From positions 62,001 through 126,000 of the forward strand of contig RSEE01000117.1 in NCBI GenBank assembly GCA_003971905.1: 64,000 nucleotides of DNA, in the 5' to 3' direction. Made by a program: the position numbers and the translations under genes. Positions 13,501-26,216 of the stretch are shown here, in pieces. Positions within the stretch are counted from its first letter, which is position 1. Each line of letters starts with the position of its first letter. The stretch comes from Moniliella sp. 'wahieum' (Eukaryota; Basidiomycota; Moniliellomycetes; Moniliellales; Moniliellaceae). Under the pieces are notes generated by a model. That model was given only the letters and a program-made list of their open reading frames with translations, was not told the DNA's origin and made no database searches.

Positions 13501-15443
13501 AGGTGGTGCAGACGTTAGGTCGCGGGTCGTTTGGCCAAGTGCTCAAGTGTAAAGATCACAAGACGGGCAAGTGGGTGGCCATCAAGCTCATTCGGAATAA
13601 GCAGCGGTTCCATCACCAAGCGCTGGTCGAGACGAAGATTTTGGAGCAGCTGGTGGAATGGGATCCGGAGGACAAGTACCACGTTGTGCACATGGTCGAA
13701 TCGTTTTACTTCCGCAACCACCTGTGCATCGCGATGGAACTGATGAGCATGAACTTGTACGAGTTGATCAAGTGCAACTCGTTTGCCGGTTGCTCCATCC
13801 GTCTCGTCCGTCGCTTCACCCTCCAGTCCCTCCGTGCCCTTATGCTCACCCAGAAGCATAGCGTGATCCACTGCGACCTCAAGCCCGAGAACATCCTGCT
13901 CGTCAACCCGCGCAAGTCGGAGATCAAGGTGATTGACTTTGGTTCGTCCTGCTTTCAGGACCAAAAGTGTACACCTACATTCAATCTCGCTTCTATCGCT
14001 CGCCTGAGGTCATCCTCGGCATCAGCTATGGCCTGGGTACGTTCGCTTTTGTTTTTACCTCTCCATTTTGGTGTTTGGTGTTTGGTGTTTTTCTTTTTTT
14101 TTTATCGTTTGGATTGCTGACCTTCCTTTTGCTTGGGCGCAGAGATCGACATGTGGAGTTTGGGCTGCATCCTAGCCGAGATGTATACGGGCTACCCACT
14201 CTTCCCTGGCGAAAACGAGCAAGAACAACTAGCGTGTATCATGGAGATCTTTGGTGTTCCACCCAAAGAGTTGGTGGACAAAGCCTCCCGTGCCTCGCTC
14301 TTCTTTGACGCCGAAGGCCGGCCGCACCTAGTCAACTCGAAGGGCAAGAAACGCAGGCCAGGAACCAAAACACTGCAACAATCCATGGCCAAATGCTCCG
14401 ACCACCTCTTCCTCAACTTTATTGCTCGCTGCCTCGAGTGGGACCCGGCCAAACGCCTCACGCCCACAGGCTCTCGAACACCCTTGGCTCACCCACGTCT
14501 ACCCGCGCTCCAGTTCCGCCAAACGCATCTCTAGCCGAAAAAAGACCCTCGCACCGGTTCCCGCCTCGGCCGTTTCGGCCCCGACTACTTCGGCCCCGGC
14601 TACTTCGGCCCCGGCTACTTCCCTCTCGGCCGCCCCCAGCCTCACATCCTTCCTCAACTCGACTCGATCCACCCCAGCACGGGCAGCTTCAGCCAAGGTG
14701 TACTGGGTTCGCTTGCTACTCATCCCTCCGGAACACTCTCCGGGACCCTTTCCGGGACACCCTCTGGGACAACCTCTGGGGCCCACACTATCAACCCGCA
14801 GGGACCTTTAGTCGAAGCACCTCCCCCCCTCTCGGGTGCGACAGTCCGTTGGATCCTGTAGGTACGGCCACAGGATCCAGGACCCTGCTGGACCCTACTT
14901 TGCCCTCCTTGCCTGCGGCGGCGGCACCTACGGGCTCGGCTCGGGCTCGGGCTCGGGGTCGGGATCGGGATCGGGTTCAGGTTCGGGATCGGGATCGGGA
15001 TCGGGCTCGGGCTCGGGATCGTCGGGGGCGGCTGCTGGTGCTGATGGTGCGGATGGGATGGATGGGCCGGGTGAGTCGGACACGTCTTTGGTCCCTACCG
15101 TGCCGTCGCTCCAGCCCGGTTGTTGGGCGACGACTTGGATGCGGTCATGGCGCTGCTCAAGAGTTTCCCCGAGCCTGGTGCGGACGCGTCGGACAAGGTG
15201 CCTGTGGAACCCCAAGGTCCCCAAGGTGCTTCAGGTTCCCAAGGTGCTCAAGGTGCCCAAGATGCGCAAGGTTCCCAAAGCGGTACCACCACTCTCGATT
15301 CTGCCTGGCCCACTCATCCCGCTCTCCCCCCTCATTCCGTTCACCCCCCTCACCCTCCTCATCCCGTTCTTCCCACTCTCCCCACTCCTGATCTCGCCCA
15401 CCCCACCAATACTTGTCCCGCTCCCGTTCTCACCCACCTCTGA
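7593..15443 (+). CDS. DYRK-family protein kinase (class II, Pom1/DYRK2-like) with giant disordered N-terminus
   Basis: The catalytic domain lies at about 13480-14500. It shows the glycine loop LGRGSFGQV (13516), VAIKLI lysine (13575), HCDLKPEN catalytic loop (13869), IDFGSSC (13932), the DYRK activation loop YTYIQSRFYRSPE with its autophosphorylated YxY tyrosine (about 13970), and DMWSLGCILAEM. A DYRK homology box precedes it (FSVRQAEVMFGNRLCEYELKE). Known DYRKs autophosphorylate on tyrosine during folding and then act as Ser/Thr kinases; Pom1 controls polarity and division. Upstream lie about 1,900 residues, mostly Ser/Pro/Thr-rich and disordered, with an early acidic patch (SDDDWAEY). A Gly-Ser repeat and a collagen-like GPQGASGSQG tail follow the kinase. 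Introns: about 8637-8731 and 14036-14142. Many frame changes, one inside the activation loop where an A run lost a base. The start and the tail are the least certain parts; a split into two genes is possible. Confidence 0.82.
14932..15030 (+). repeat. TCGGGC/TCGGGA hexamer repeat coding Gly-Ser
   Basis: About 16 tandem hexamers encode alternating Gly and Ser downstream of the kinase domain, probably a flexible linker. A shorter run of the same kind lies at 10210-10250. Confidence 0.85.
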
Positions 15444-18155
<2,712 letters not shown>

Positions 18156-18281
18156 GTGTACATTCATGCATCATGATTCTTTCTTTGCCCTGCATTGCGC
18201 CCTGTATCTTTGTCGTCCTACAAGATACCTCAATTCATCTTGCGCTATCGTATGCTATTTTCCCCTCGGGGCTGATAGGCG

Positions 18282-19830
18282 CTAAGCCTCAGCCGTGGTA
18301 GAACCGGATTGGTGCAATATCTGCGGGACAGTGATGGCAATACGGATGGAGGGGGTTGGAGTGGGGGGGCTACTAATGCGTTGGGAGGGGCCGATGTGAC
18401 AGCCATACGGGGGAGAAAAATTGGCCCGTGCGCTCGGGTGGGGGACGAGGGGCGGAGGCTGGTACAGGCAGAGCAGCAGCGGCCTTGGCAGCCGATTGCT
18501 TGACCTTGGCCACGGCGTACACCACACCGGCTGCAAACCCCATTGCGATCGCCAGCGCATTTCCCGCGGTAGCGTGCTCGCCGAAAAAGACATGCCCGAT
18601 ACGGACAGGGGCAATTTGTTCAGTGCGCCCGTCATCGAGTACGTCGTGCTGCTCGTCACACGAATGCACCAGGCCGTGGTAAATCCAATCATCATGGCGC
18701 ATGCACCGCTAAAGAGAATAGCAATAATCATCCCCGTTCGCTTGTCCGCAGGGAGCATGCATCAAAGTTGGCCACCGTCCAGGTCTCGACGATCCAAAGA
18801 GAATCAAAAGAATGGGCACAGTGAGGAAGTTGTTATAGTACATCGAGTCCCAGTCGGTAAACCCGGTGACCTTGATGCGCTTACGCATAAGGAGAACCTG
18901 CAACAAAAACAGATGCATTCCAGGGTCAATACTGTAAGGGATCCAGAAATGCAGAGGGGCAAAAAACGTACATAGGACCGCACTGCAAGGTTGCACGCCA
19001 TCCAATGTAGCCCAGCGAGTCATTGAGCTTGGAGGCAGGCTTGTTTTCTCCTGCCTTGGGAACTGGTGGGGTGTCCGCCCAGTACGCAATAATGGAGGAG
19101 ACAATCATCAGCGCAAATGCAGTGCTGGTCAAGGTGGTGATCTTGCCGCTAAACCAGATTTTCTCACCATAGGCAATGAGGACAATGGTCAGGTTCTTGA
19201 AAATGGTGTACACGCTCACGTTGAGGTGCTGGAGCGCCTTGGAGCCTGTGTAGATAACGGCGGCAAGCAAGAACGAATGGGAAACCAGAGTCCCACATCG
19301 CGCTTGTTGAGCCCACGAAGCGGATCCATCCGACCTGACATGCAATCAGTACGAGAACGACTCCCACCACCGACTGCGACATGAGCACCACCAGGTTCAG
19401 GTTGAAGTTGGGTCCTTGACGATGAACTGGGGGGGGAGGGGAAGGGGAGTGGAACCACCCACGTTAGCAAATCGGTGTCAAGCCAGAACGGAAAAGAAAA
19501 CGACACACCTTGTTGGCGACCGTCATGGTAATGGAAGACACAGTACGATAAGATGGCAGGCGCGCCTTGCCAAGCGCCGGCGTGTTTCGCATTGGGGCCG
19601 CTTCCAACAGCACTCATGTCAACCTGCACGCGGTTGCCCTCCGACGCAGGGGGTACTTGGTCCCATGGTGAGTCAGAAAGGGAGATTCTTCCTCGTCAGT
19701 CTCCTTGCTGGCGTACTCGAGCTCGGCGGGGACGAGTCGGTGGGGGACATGAAGGCGGAGGCGCTGCTCTGGGCAGGGGGTTGCCCGGGGGCGGGTAGGC
19801 GGGCTGGGCGCTGCGTGTCGCGTCGCTCAT
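18282..19830 (-). CDS. VRG4: Golgi GDP-mannose transporter
   Basis: Nucleotide-sugar antiporter that brings GDP-mannose into the Golgi lumen in exchange for GMP, needed for mannan and glycoprotein synthesis and usually essential in yeasts. Diagnostic motifs: the substrate-binding [12 protein letters not shown], the YYNN motif in [12 protein letters not shown], the [11 protein letters not shown] helix, and YAVAKVKQ near the end. About ten hydrophobic helices follow a short cytosolic N-terminus ending ETDEEESPF. Exons by splice sites: 19830-19509, 19426-18972, 18897-18282 (introns of 82 and 74 bp). At least six single-base shifts occur, such as before SITMTVANK, in PNFNLNLV and in FRGLNKRD. The C-terminal stop is ambiguous between two frames; 18282 is used here. 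Divergent from the PBDC1 gene. Confidence 0.92.
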
Positions 19831-20373
19831 GATGGACGCGAGTCACGGGTCGTGGGCGGGGTGGCGGCGGCAGAGGCAGAGGCAGAGGCGGAAGGAGAGG
19901 CTGCGGCCGGCGCAACACTCGTCTGTCGGGGGGCGGTGGCGGCGCAGAGCAGCGCAGAGCAGCAGAACCGCGCAGACAGCAGAACGCGCAGCGCAGGCGC
20001 ATGCAGCCTCAAGGCGGCGGCCCAGCCGGCGCAAGACAGACGCGAGACACGTGCGGCCAGCGAACGCCCAGCCCAGCGCCAGTGTCCGCCTTGGCGCGGC
20101 TCGGCGCCACCATTCCACTCGCATTCCGCAGCACACGCGCACCTTACGTAACCCCCTCCCTCCCGCTGGTTCAGCGTGTGACGTGGCAGGCCGAAGTCAG
20201 GCCGCGCCTTGAGGGTCCTGGACTAGTCATGTGCTCCGGTGGGGCTGCCACGCTGTGCGGCTCCAGGCTGCTCCAGCCCAGCACCCCCGCCCCTCCCTCC
20301 CTCCCTCTGTCCTCCCGACCTCCACCCCCCACCACCACTCCTACCTTCTCTTCTGCCACCGTCTCCCATCGCT
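19831..20373. promoter_or_regulatory. bidirectional promoter region between VRG4 and PBDC1 genes
   Basis: 543 bp between two divergent start codons; must hold both promoters. GC-rich and CpG-rich, with no clear TATA box. C/T-rich tracts lead into the right-hand gene (20280-20370). Confidence 0.5.
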
Positions 20374-21218
20374 ATGACCGCCACCACCCTGCCCCCGCCC
20401 GGCCCCGGCCCCTGCACCCGCCGCGGCACAAGCCCGCCCCCGATGCTCAACCGCGACCTGGCCATCAAGAGCGTAGAGCACGCCCAGACGTATTACAACA
20501 TCCTCGAGGCCATGCCAGGCCACAAAGTCCACCTTACCCGCTTTGACGATGATCTCTACCGCGACTTTCTCGAGGCCTTCCCGGAGCTCGCTCCTCTCGC
20601 CGAGGGCGAGGAGACCGCGGACCCCGTCAGCACCATCACTGAGTTTTCCGTCAAAAGCCCCGAGGCTCAGCCCAAGTGGCAGGCCTTGGCGGCCAAGTCG
20701 CCGACAAGAGTACGTCCCCCCGCTGTGTTTCTTTTTGGGGTTTTGTTTCCCGCACGACCCCCCCCCCCCCCCCCCCCGCCTGCCTCCCCCACTAATCCGG
20801 TTCTGTTTCCCGTACCAGTTTCTGGGCTGCGCGATGGCACTCTGATCCGCAACAATGTCAACCAAGAGTACACCCAAACAACACCATGTTCCTCTGGCGC
20901 ATCCAGTTCTACTGCTACGAGATTGCTCGCAACCGTCGCGGGCTGAATGACTGGATTTTCGTCAAGGAGCAGCAAAATAAGAACAAGGTATGTACTCCTC
21001 CTCTGGACCCCCGATCCCTATGAGAGCGGGCGTTGGAGCGATCGGCGCCCGAGTCTCGAGCAAGTGCACAGCAGGAAAGGAGACGGGTTGTGCCTTTCCT
21101 CTCTCTGTAGGCGCTGAACATTGAACCCTCAAACGGGGGCCATGCCAAAGCGCAAGGAACATCGAATGTGCGATCGGGAGCTAACTGTGGTTGCGTTTTC
21201 CAGGCCAAATCGTCTTGA
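20374..21218 (+). CDS. PBDC1 homologue (yeast YPL225W family)
   Basis: Small conserved eukaryotic protein; reported in yeast as a co-translational chaperone for the GTPase EF1A. Visible: the N-terminal helix AIKSVEHAQTYYNILEAM, LTRFDDDLYRDFLEAFPEL, then KWQALA, and the signature NTMFLWRIQFYCYEIARNR, which aligns with the family motif ending IQFYAIEIARNREG. Exon 1 is 20374-20709 (112 codons), exon 2 20819-20987, exon 3 21111-21218. Intron 1 carries a 20-base C run. Two small frame changes in exon 2 (about 20835 and 20882). The tail encoded by exon 3 (ALNIEPSNGGHAKAQ) is not conserved and is the least sure part. Confidence 0.82.
20758..20777. repeat. 20-base poly-C run in intron 1 of the PBDC1 gene
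   Basis: Twenty uninterrupted C, likely of unreliable length given the homopolymer errors seen elsewhere. It sits about 40 bp upstream of the 3' splice site and could act as a long polypyrimidine tract. Confidence 0.8.
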
Positions 21219-21882
21219 AAGTCTGCCTGAACCTCTTTTTTTCCGACCCATGCATGGACAGCAATGGTATATTCTTCTTCTGCTTCTCTGCCTATGCGCG
21301 GGCGATTTGGTACATGGGTCGGCGCGGCACCCCTCCCTGCTCGTGTGTTATGTCGGCCCCGTGGCCTGAAGAGTTGGGTCGTCAACGCGCCAGCCATGAT
21401 GTCCTGCTTTTGCAGACCAAAATGACTTTTGAACAAGGCAGTCTTTTGGGTGTTTGTATGCAGTTAGCAAAAGTAACGGTGTGCGACCGTTTTGCTAGAC
21501 ATATAGCACAGTCGAGGTGTTGCGGTGCACTAGGGATCGATAGTCCCAGTAAGGAGGTGCGTGCAGATCAGAAGGACTCTCAGATCTCAGATCTCATAGA
21601 GATAAAGTCTACCACGTTTGCTATCAAAACGCTAGGAACCCCCTACCCCCACCCTATCCACCTTCGAGGGCGGCGAAGAAGAGCGGCGGAATTAACGCGT
21701 AGCGGTAATGACATGTGGCATGTGACATGCATAGTGAGGGATGTGGCTTTTGAAATTTGAACCGCCTGATTACTAGAAAGAGCAGGATCAGATCGATCAT
21801 CGATCAAGTACCGAGGCCCTACCTAATCGAATCATCGGTAATCGATGTAAAGACTAGAAGACCACCGGCCTACGGCCCGGTC

Positions 21883-21903
21883 AGCTGGGGCTTCGCCCCA
21901 GCT
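21883..21903. other. perfect 9-bp hairpin closing on TTC
   Basis: AGCTGGGGC and its exact complement GCCCCAGCT flank TTC; in RNA this would form a very stable C(UUC)G-type loop. It is followed at once by the minisatellite. Possible 3' structure of the upstream transcript or part of a small mobile element; no direct evidence for either. Confidence 0.6.
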
Positions 21904-21909
21904 TGATGC

Positions 21910-22059
21910 TTGGTGCACCGTCGCCATCTTAGCCCCGGGTCCGCCTTCGCCACCGTAGCCACCGGTCCACCGTTCCACGCTGGAGGGTGCTTGGTCGCCA
22001 CCTTAGCCACCGTTCCCCCGTCGCCACCGTAGCCACCGGTCCACCGTTCCACGCTGGAG
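21910..22059. repeat. minisatellite with two identical 39-bp copies, 74-bp period
   Basis: The 39-bp block at 21947-21985 recurs without change at 22021-22059. Diverged partial units (CGCCACCTTAGCCACCG, CGCCATCTTAGCC) fill the space between and before. The core word is CGCCACCGTAGCCACCG. Confidence 0.85.
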
Positions 22060-22238
22060 AGCGGAATAGTATTCACCCACTACGCCTCGGGTGGAATTTT
22101 ATCACCCATGTGCATCCGCCTGGCTGCGCCCGCCTGGAACGCGCCGGGTGAAACGTGCCAGGTGGCATGCTTGTGTAATTTTACGTAAAGTAAAAAGGGG
22201 GTCTGCGATATAAGAAGGGAGATACAAGTCGATCAAGT

Positions 22239-22266
22239 CTTGTAGCTTGAAGCTTGAAGCTACAAG
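22239..22266. other. perfect 10-bp inverted repeat around GAAGCTTG
   Basis: CTTGTAGCTT, loop GAAGCTTG, AAGCTACAAG. The loop contains the GAAGCTT word that recurs throughout the non-coding DNA of this window. Confidence 0.7.
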
Positions 22267-22951
22267 CTGCGAGGTGCACCTTGCAAGCACTCGAAGCGCT
22301 GGTGGCCAGAGAATTGGGTTGCAGTCAAGCTTACAGTCTGCCTCAGAGGCCCGTGGGGAAGATACAGATAAGCGAGACGAGAAGCAAGCGTAACGCGTAA
22401 GTTGTTCCGCACGCGGTACCTGTGTGATGGATTGTCGCCCTATCAAGTTATAGATTTATCAATCATTGATGATGCATGATGCATTGCCGAATTATCGAGT
22501 GCGGAGCATCCTGTAGTCGGTTCGAATGAAATCTTTGGGCAGGTCCATAACCTTGCCATGCACCACGTGGCAGCAATGTGCGGATGTGGCTGCTGCTGTG
22601 GCAGGCTGTGGCCTGCTGCGCCTGGCCACCAGCTCGACCCTTCTGAGAGGGCCGGTGAATCGATGGAATCGAGCACTGAACGCACGGAATACATACCGCG
22701 CAGTGGGAATGGAACCCAAGGTTATGATCTGAGTCTGACATCGAGATCCAAATAATTAACCACAACTGAGACGCAGGCACCTATGCGCTGCGTACTGCGT
22801 GGCTGATTGCAGTCTAGTGCCTGCCCCGCTGCGTGAGCGCGCGCCCTGCTGGCGCGCTGGACTGCTGTGGTGTCCAGCTGTGTTTCCCAATGCCTCATCG
22901 GAAGATTTACGTACGATTCACCTTACCCACCCCCCCCAAAAGGGCGTGCTA

Positions 22952-22959
22952 GCAGCAGC
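22952..22959. repeat. left target-site duplication (GCAGCAGC)
   Basis: Eight bases identical to those at 26209-26216, directly outside the inverted repeats. The target is a short CAG run, so the exact duplication length could be misjudged. Confidence 0.75.
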
Positions 22960-23008
22960 AGGACCCCGGACATCACCCATTGCTCATCGGTGGAGGCACG
23001 TCCGTTCG
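22960..23008 (+). repeat. left terminal inverted repeat
   Basis: Begins AGGACCCCGGACATCACCCA; 44 bp match the reverse complement of the right end exactly, then one C is missing and GTTCG matches again. Confidence 0.9.
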
Positions 23009-23253
23009 TCAGGCCGATTTCACCCCTTTGCCCCACCTCGAGGGTGCAAACGAACGGGATGTGCCGATTTTGGCCGATTTTGGCCCAAATTTGCCCCTTG
23101 AACGGGATGAGCCTACCAGTAGGGTTAGAATTACATAAGACACTTGCCCCGTGCCGCACTTGCTTACGCAAGCACAAGAATTTAGGGTTCGGCTGGGGTG
23201 TCCCATCACGTCGCGTCGGGTGGTGCTGACTTAAGCGTGTTTTGGCCGCAACC

Positions 23254-25677
23254 ATGTCTGCCTTTGCCTGCCTCTTCCCACGACGCGCCGAGCTCGAGAG
23301 CACTTCCAACGCGTCCCCCATGCTTCGCCGTGCAGCAGCGCAAGTGCTTTGCCTGCCTCCAAAGGTGCAACCATCCTGGCCACACGTGTTGGCGACAAGG
23401 CGTCGGATACAGTCCACTCTTCCCTTGATTTTCCTGTCATGGTCTGGGACGGTGTTTCTCGATGAGATGTACAAAGAGAACAGGCGGCACCTTCTCGGGC
23501 CTCCTTGACCGCGCGCCTTGTTCAAGCTTTTGGCCGTGACCCCGTGTCCGCTCTCTTGACTTCAAGCTGTCTTGGATGGATGTTCCAGGTCGGTGCACAA
23601 GGCAACTCAAGGCAAATGATGCCCTCAAAGAGGTCGTCACCCCTGGGCGAATGGTTCCAGACTGGCTTGTCCATATTGCTGCCGAGAGGTTGATCGACCA
23701 CTGGCGGACGGAACATCCGACCGAGCTTACGTCCTTCTTTTACATCCACAACGCGGGGTTCACCGAGGCGATGCAGCAGAATTTGGGAGTGGACCCCGGT
23801 TCTCTCGTGACGGCCGAAGAGGCACTCCAATTGCGCTCTTCCCTTGTTCGCATGCACGCAATCCCATCTGAGCGCCATGGCACACACTTTGCCATCGTCA
23901 ATATTACGGGCAAGTACTCAGACGATCCCCGTCGCGGGGGACTGCACTGGGTCCTTCTTGTCGTTGATGCGACCCACAGGCGGGTACAGCTGGCCAATTC
24001 CTTGCCTGTTTCGGTGCATGGGGCCATTGTTCCTTTGCTGTCGTCTTCCTGCAAACTGAAATCTGACTTATCCAGATCATGTCGAAAATTCATGGCCTCG
24101 CGCTCCACACGGTCGACATGGAGAATTATGGTCTGAGTCATAGGATGGACAAATATCCTGCTTCTGGCTACAACCACACCGTCTTTGACACTGCCGGGGT
24201 ATGTCTCGATATTCTCAAGACATTTCCATCGGCGATCAATATGGAGCACATTTGTGCCGACGCCGCCAATGCGGCACTGGTTCTGGCATCATGGGTGGGA
24301 ATGGGACTGACTCCTCATTCGGATCCTCAACCTGCACCAGCTGCACCTGTTCCCCTTCTCGAAGATGATGAGCCTTCCATCGTCCCCAACCACGACACTG
24401 TCTATGCCGCGATGCAACACTTTGTGGACCATCCTCAAGAGCCCTTCTCTCCCTGGGGAGAGGGCGATGCGGTACCCGCGACGTCTGACCCAGGTCCCGT
24501 ATCCGCCCACGATGGCACGGTGGATGAGGGAGATGAGGTGGTCTCCAAAACCAGGCTGCGACTGATGGCGTTGGTGGAGGCTCGAGAGCAATGCCTGTAT
24601 GTTTTATCTCACCCATATAGTACGCGACGACGGCCGCGATTCTAACAAACTCTGCAGCGAGAATTCTTCTGAGGTCAATGTTGACGCCGCTATCCAAGCC
24701 TCCCGCATGCGCATATCCAGCCTCCTGAACCCGGCCTCAAGCATGTCCCCTGTTATGGCTGTATCCAACCCGCCCCGATTGGACTCCAGTACGAACCTTG
24801 ACCGAAAGCTCTTTCTCTCCTTCAGGACGAAGGTTGAAGACAGCTTAAGCTCCCAGGCGGGGAAGAAATGGAATACTGCGGGTGATTGCGGTTTGGGCAA
24901 GACGTGTTCTGCCTTAAATGGATTGCACAAAAATGCGGAGGCGGCGTTGTACAGCAGTGTGCTGAAGGAGCTTCAAGATGGGCCTGGCGCTGTCATTTAT
25001 TCGGGGGCGGCCCGCAGGCTGCGATGGATGGGACAATCGAGACTCGAGCCCGTGACGGCTAACCAACAGGAGCGCCACGATCTTGTCGAGGAGGGTCGGG
25101 CGAAGAAGGCCAACGAGAAGCGGGTCAAGGCACTTTTCAACGTGGTAAAGAGGGTCAGCTTGTTGCCTTTGGACATTGCCAAGGGTGGTGTATTGCCGAT
25201 CACCCCCCTCACCATAGGGGATCTGGTCGTCTTCCTGTCCCTCGACAAAACAGAGGTGACACCCACCGTTCAGATCGGCCATGGCAAGTCCATAACACTC
25301 ACCATTTGTTCTTATTGCTGCTAACATTCGTATTCGAAGTGGTGAGCATGTACACACAGGCGTCGAAAACTGTACCCCACAGCTGGGTGAACAATTGGTC
25401 GAACTTATCTACGCTCTCGTACATCTCGCTTCGCTGCCTGAAAGAAGGGACCCAGCCCACGTACACGTCCAACATGAAGTGGTCACTCAACACGAGGCGT
25501 TACTACCATGTGCCAGCTTTTCAGGTCCTGCGACGTTTACCAGGCGAGCATGTCTTCAAGCAGGCCAAGAGCGACGATTATACTAATTACACTGTGCAGC
25601 TTTCTCCCCAGGCAGCCGCGATGTTCGCCATGGTGGAGAAGGAGCACTTTCTCACGCCCTTGCTGGTGGGGAAGTAG
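23254..25677 (+). CDS. transposon-encoded protein with Ulp1 (C48) protease-like segment
   Basis: The start is uncertain; 23254 is the first ATG of the open region. Early on, in one frame, is a Cys/His cluster CFACLQRCNHPGHTCW (about 23350-23395) that could bind zinc. A well-populated frame follows, PDWLVHIAAERLIDHW (23655), ending in GGLHWVLLVVD and VQLANSLP (23935-24005), which resembles the His and Asp/Asn part of Ulp1 proteases. In the next frame, FDTAGVCLDILKTF (24186) falls where Ulp1 has Q-x-N-G-x-D-C-G-V, but Cys is not at the canonical place. A canonical intron (GTATGT...CTGCAG, about 24598-24657) leads to an Ala/Lys/Leu-rich region and then ANIRIRSGEHVHTGVENC (25325). Several frame changes. 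A protease function is only a suggestion. Confidence 0.55.
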
Positions 25678-26052
25678 TCGCAGAGAATACCAATGGCTTT
25701 ACATGCAGTGCCGCCTGCTATATAGAAGCACCTGTTGCGTATCAATCAGAGCAGGAGCTTGGGATTTGGAGATGAAGTCTGGAGGGTGGGCCCACCTCTC
25801 AGTTTGAGGGCGTAGGTTAATTACCAAAGTTGGTACTAGCCAGTGGATGCTATTGTGCTATCGTCACTGCATGTTGCGCGAGGTTGCGCGCTACTGCGTT
25901 TCGAATATTTCATGTTGTGCCGCTTTGTAAGCCTGTGCCACCCAGGCCACCCCGCCAAACCCGATCACAACACACGTGGCCGGTTGAAACTTTGGCAAAA
26001 AAATTACCTAAGATCCGGATTTTGGGGGATTCATCTACCATTTTGCACCCCT

Positions 26053-26173
26053 GAACGGGATGTGCCACCCTTTTTTGCCCATTTTAGCCCCTAAATTTTG
26101 CACCCCCAACGGGATGTGCCGGCACTTTTTTGGCCCTGCGGGGCCCAAATTTGCACCCCGAACGGGACGTGCC
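26053..26173 (+). repeat. right subterminal repeats, three copies of GAACGGGATGTGCC
   Basis: Copies start at 26053, 26107 and 26160, each preceded by TTTGCACCCC or a close variant, spaced 53-54 bp. Regular spacing next to the end suggests transposase binding sites. Confidence 0.85.
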
Positions 26174-26208
26174 TCCACCGATGAGCAATGGGTGATGTCC
26201 GGGGTCCT
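26159..26208 (-). repeat. right terminal inverted repeat
   Basis: Reverse complement of the left end; the outermost 44 bp are identical. Confidence 0.9.
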
Positions 26209-26216
26209 GCAGCAGC
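26209..26216. repeat. right target-site duplication (GCAGCAGC)
   Basis: Matches 22952-22959 exactly. Confidence 0.75.

Larger units (their letters stand above)
21219..22951. other. intergenic region with hairpins and a minisatellite
   Basis: No gene supported. Contains repeated CAGATCTCAGATCTC (21580-21594), two hairpins and a minisatellite listed separately, and TGATGATGCATGATGCATTG (22467-22486). Confidence 0.5.
22960..26208 (+). mobile_element. 3.25-kb TIR DNA transposon with subterminal repeats and a Ulp1-like gene
   Basis: Ends are 44-bp perfect inverted repeats (22960-23003 and 26165-26208) that continue about 5 bp beyond a one-base gap. They are flanked by 8-bp direct duplications. 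A 14-bp word, GAACGGGATGTGCC with small variants, is repeated near both ends: 23052, 23100, 26053, 26107, 26160, and inverted within the left terminal repeat. Eight-bp duplications are made by hAT and by Kyakuja/Dileera/Zisupton (KDZ) elements, and KDZ-type elements are reported to carry Ulp1-like proteases in fungi. I see no transposase domain, so it may be a non-autonomous element or a divergent family. Near-identical ends suggest recent insertion. It sits about 500 bp upstream of the DUF6533 gene. Confidence 0.85.

Noticed and set aside
23505-23693. Separate small gene at the start of the transposon
   Set aside because: It overlaps the frame leading into PDWLVHIAAERL and is better explained as part of the same gene with shifted frames.
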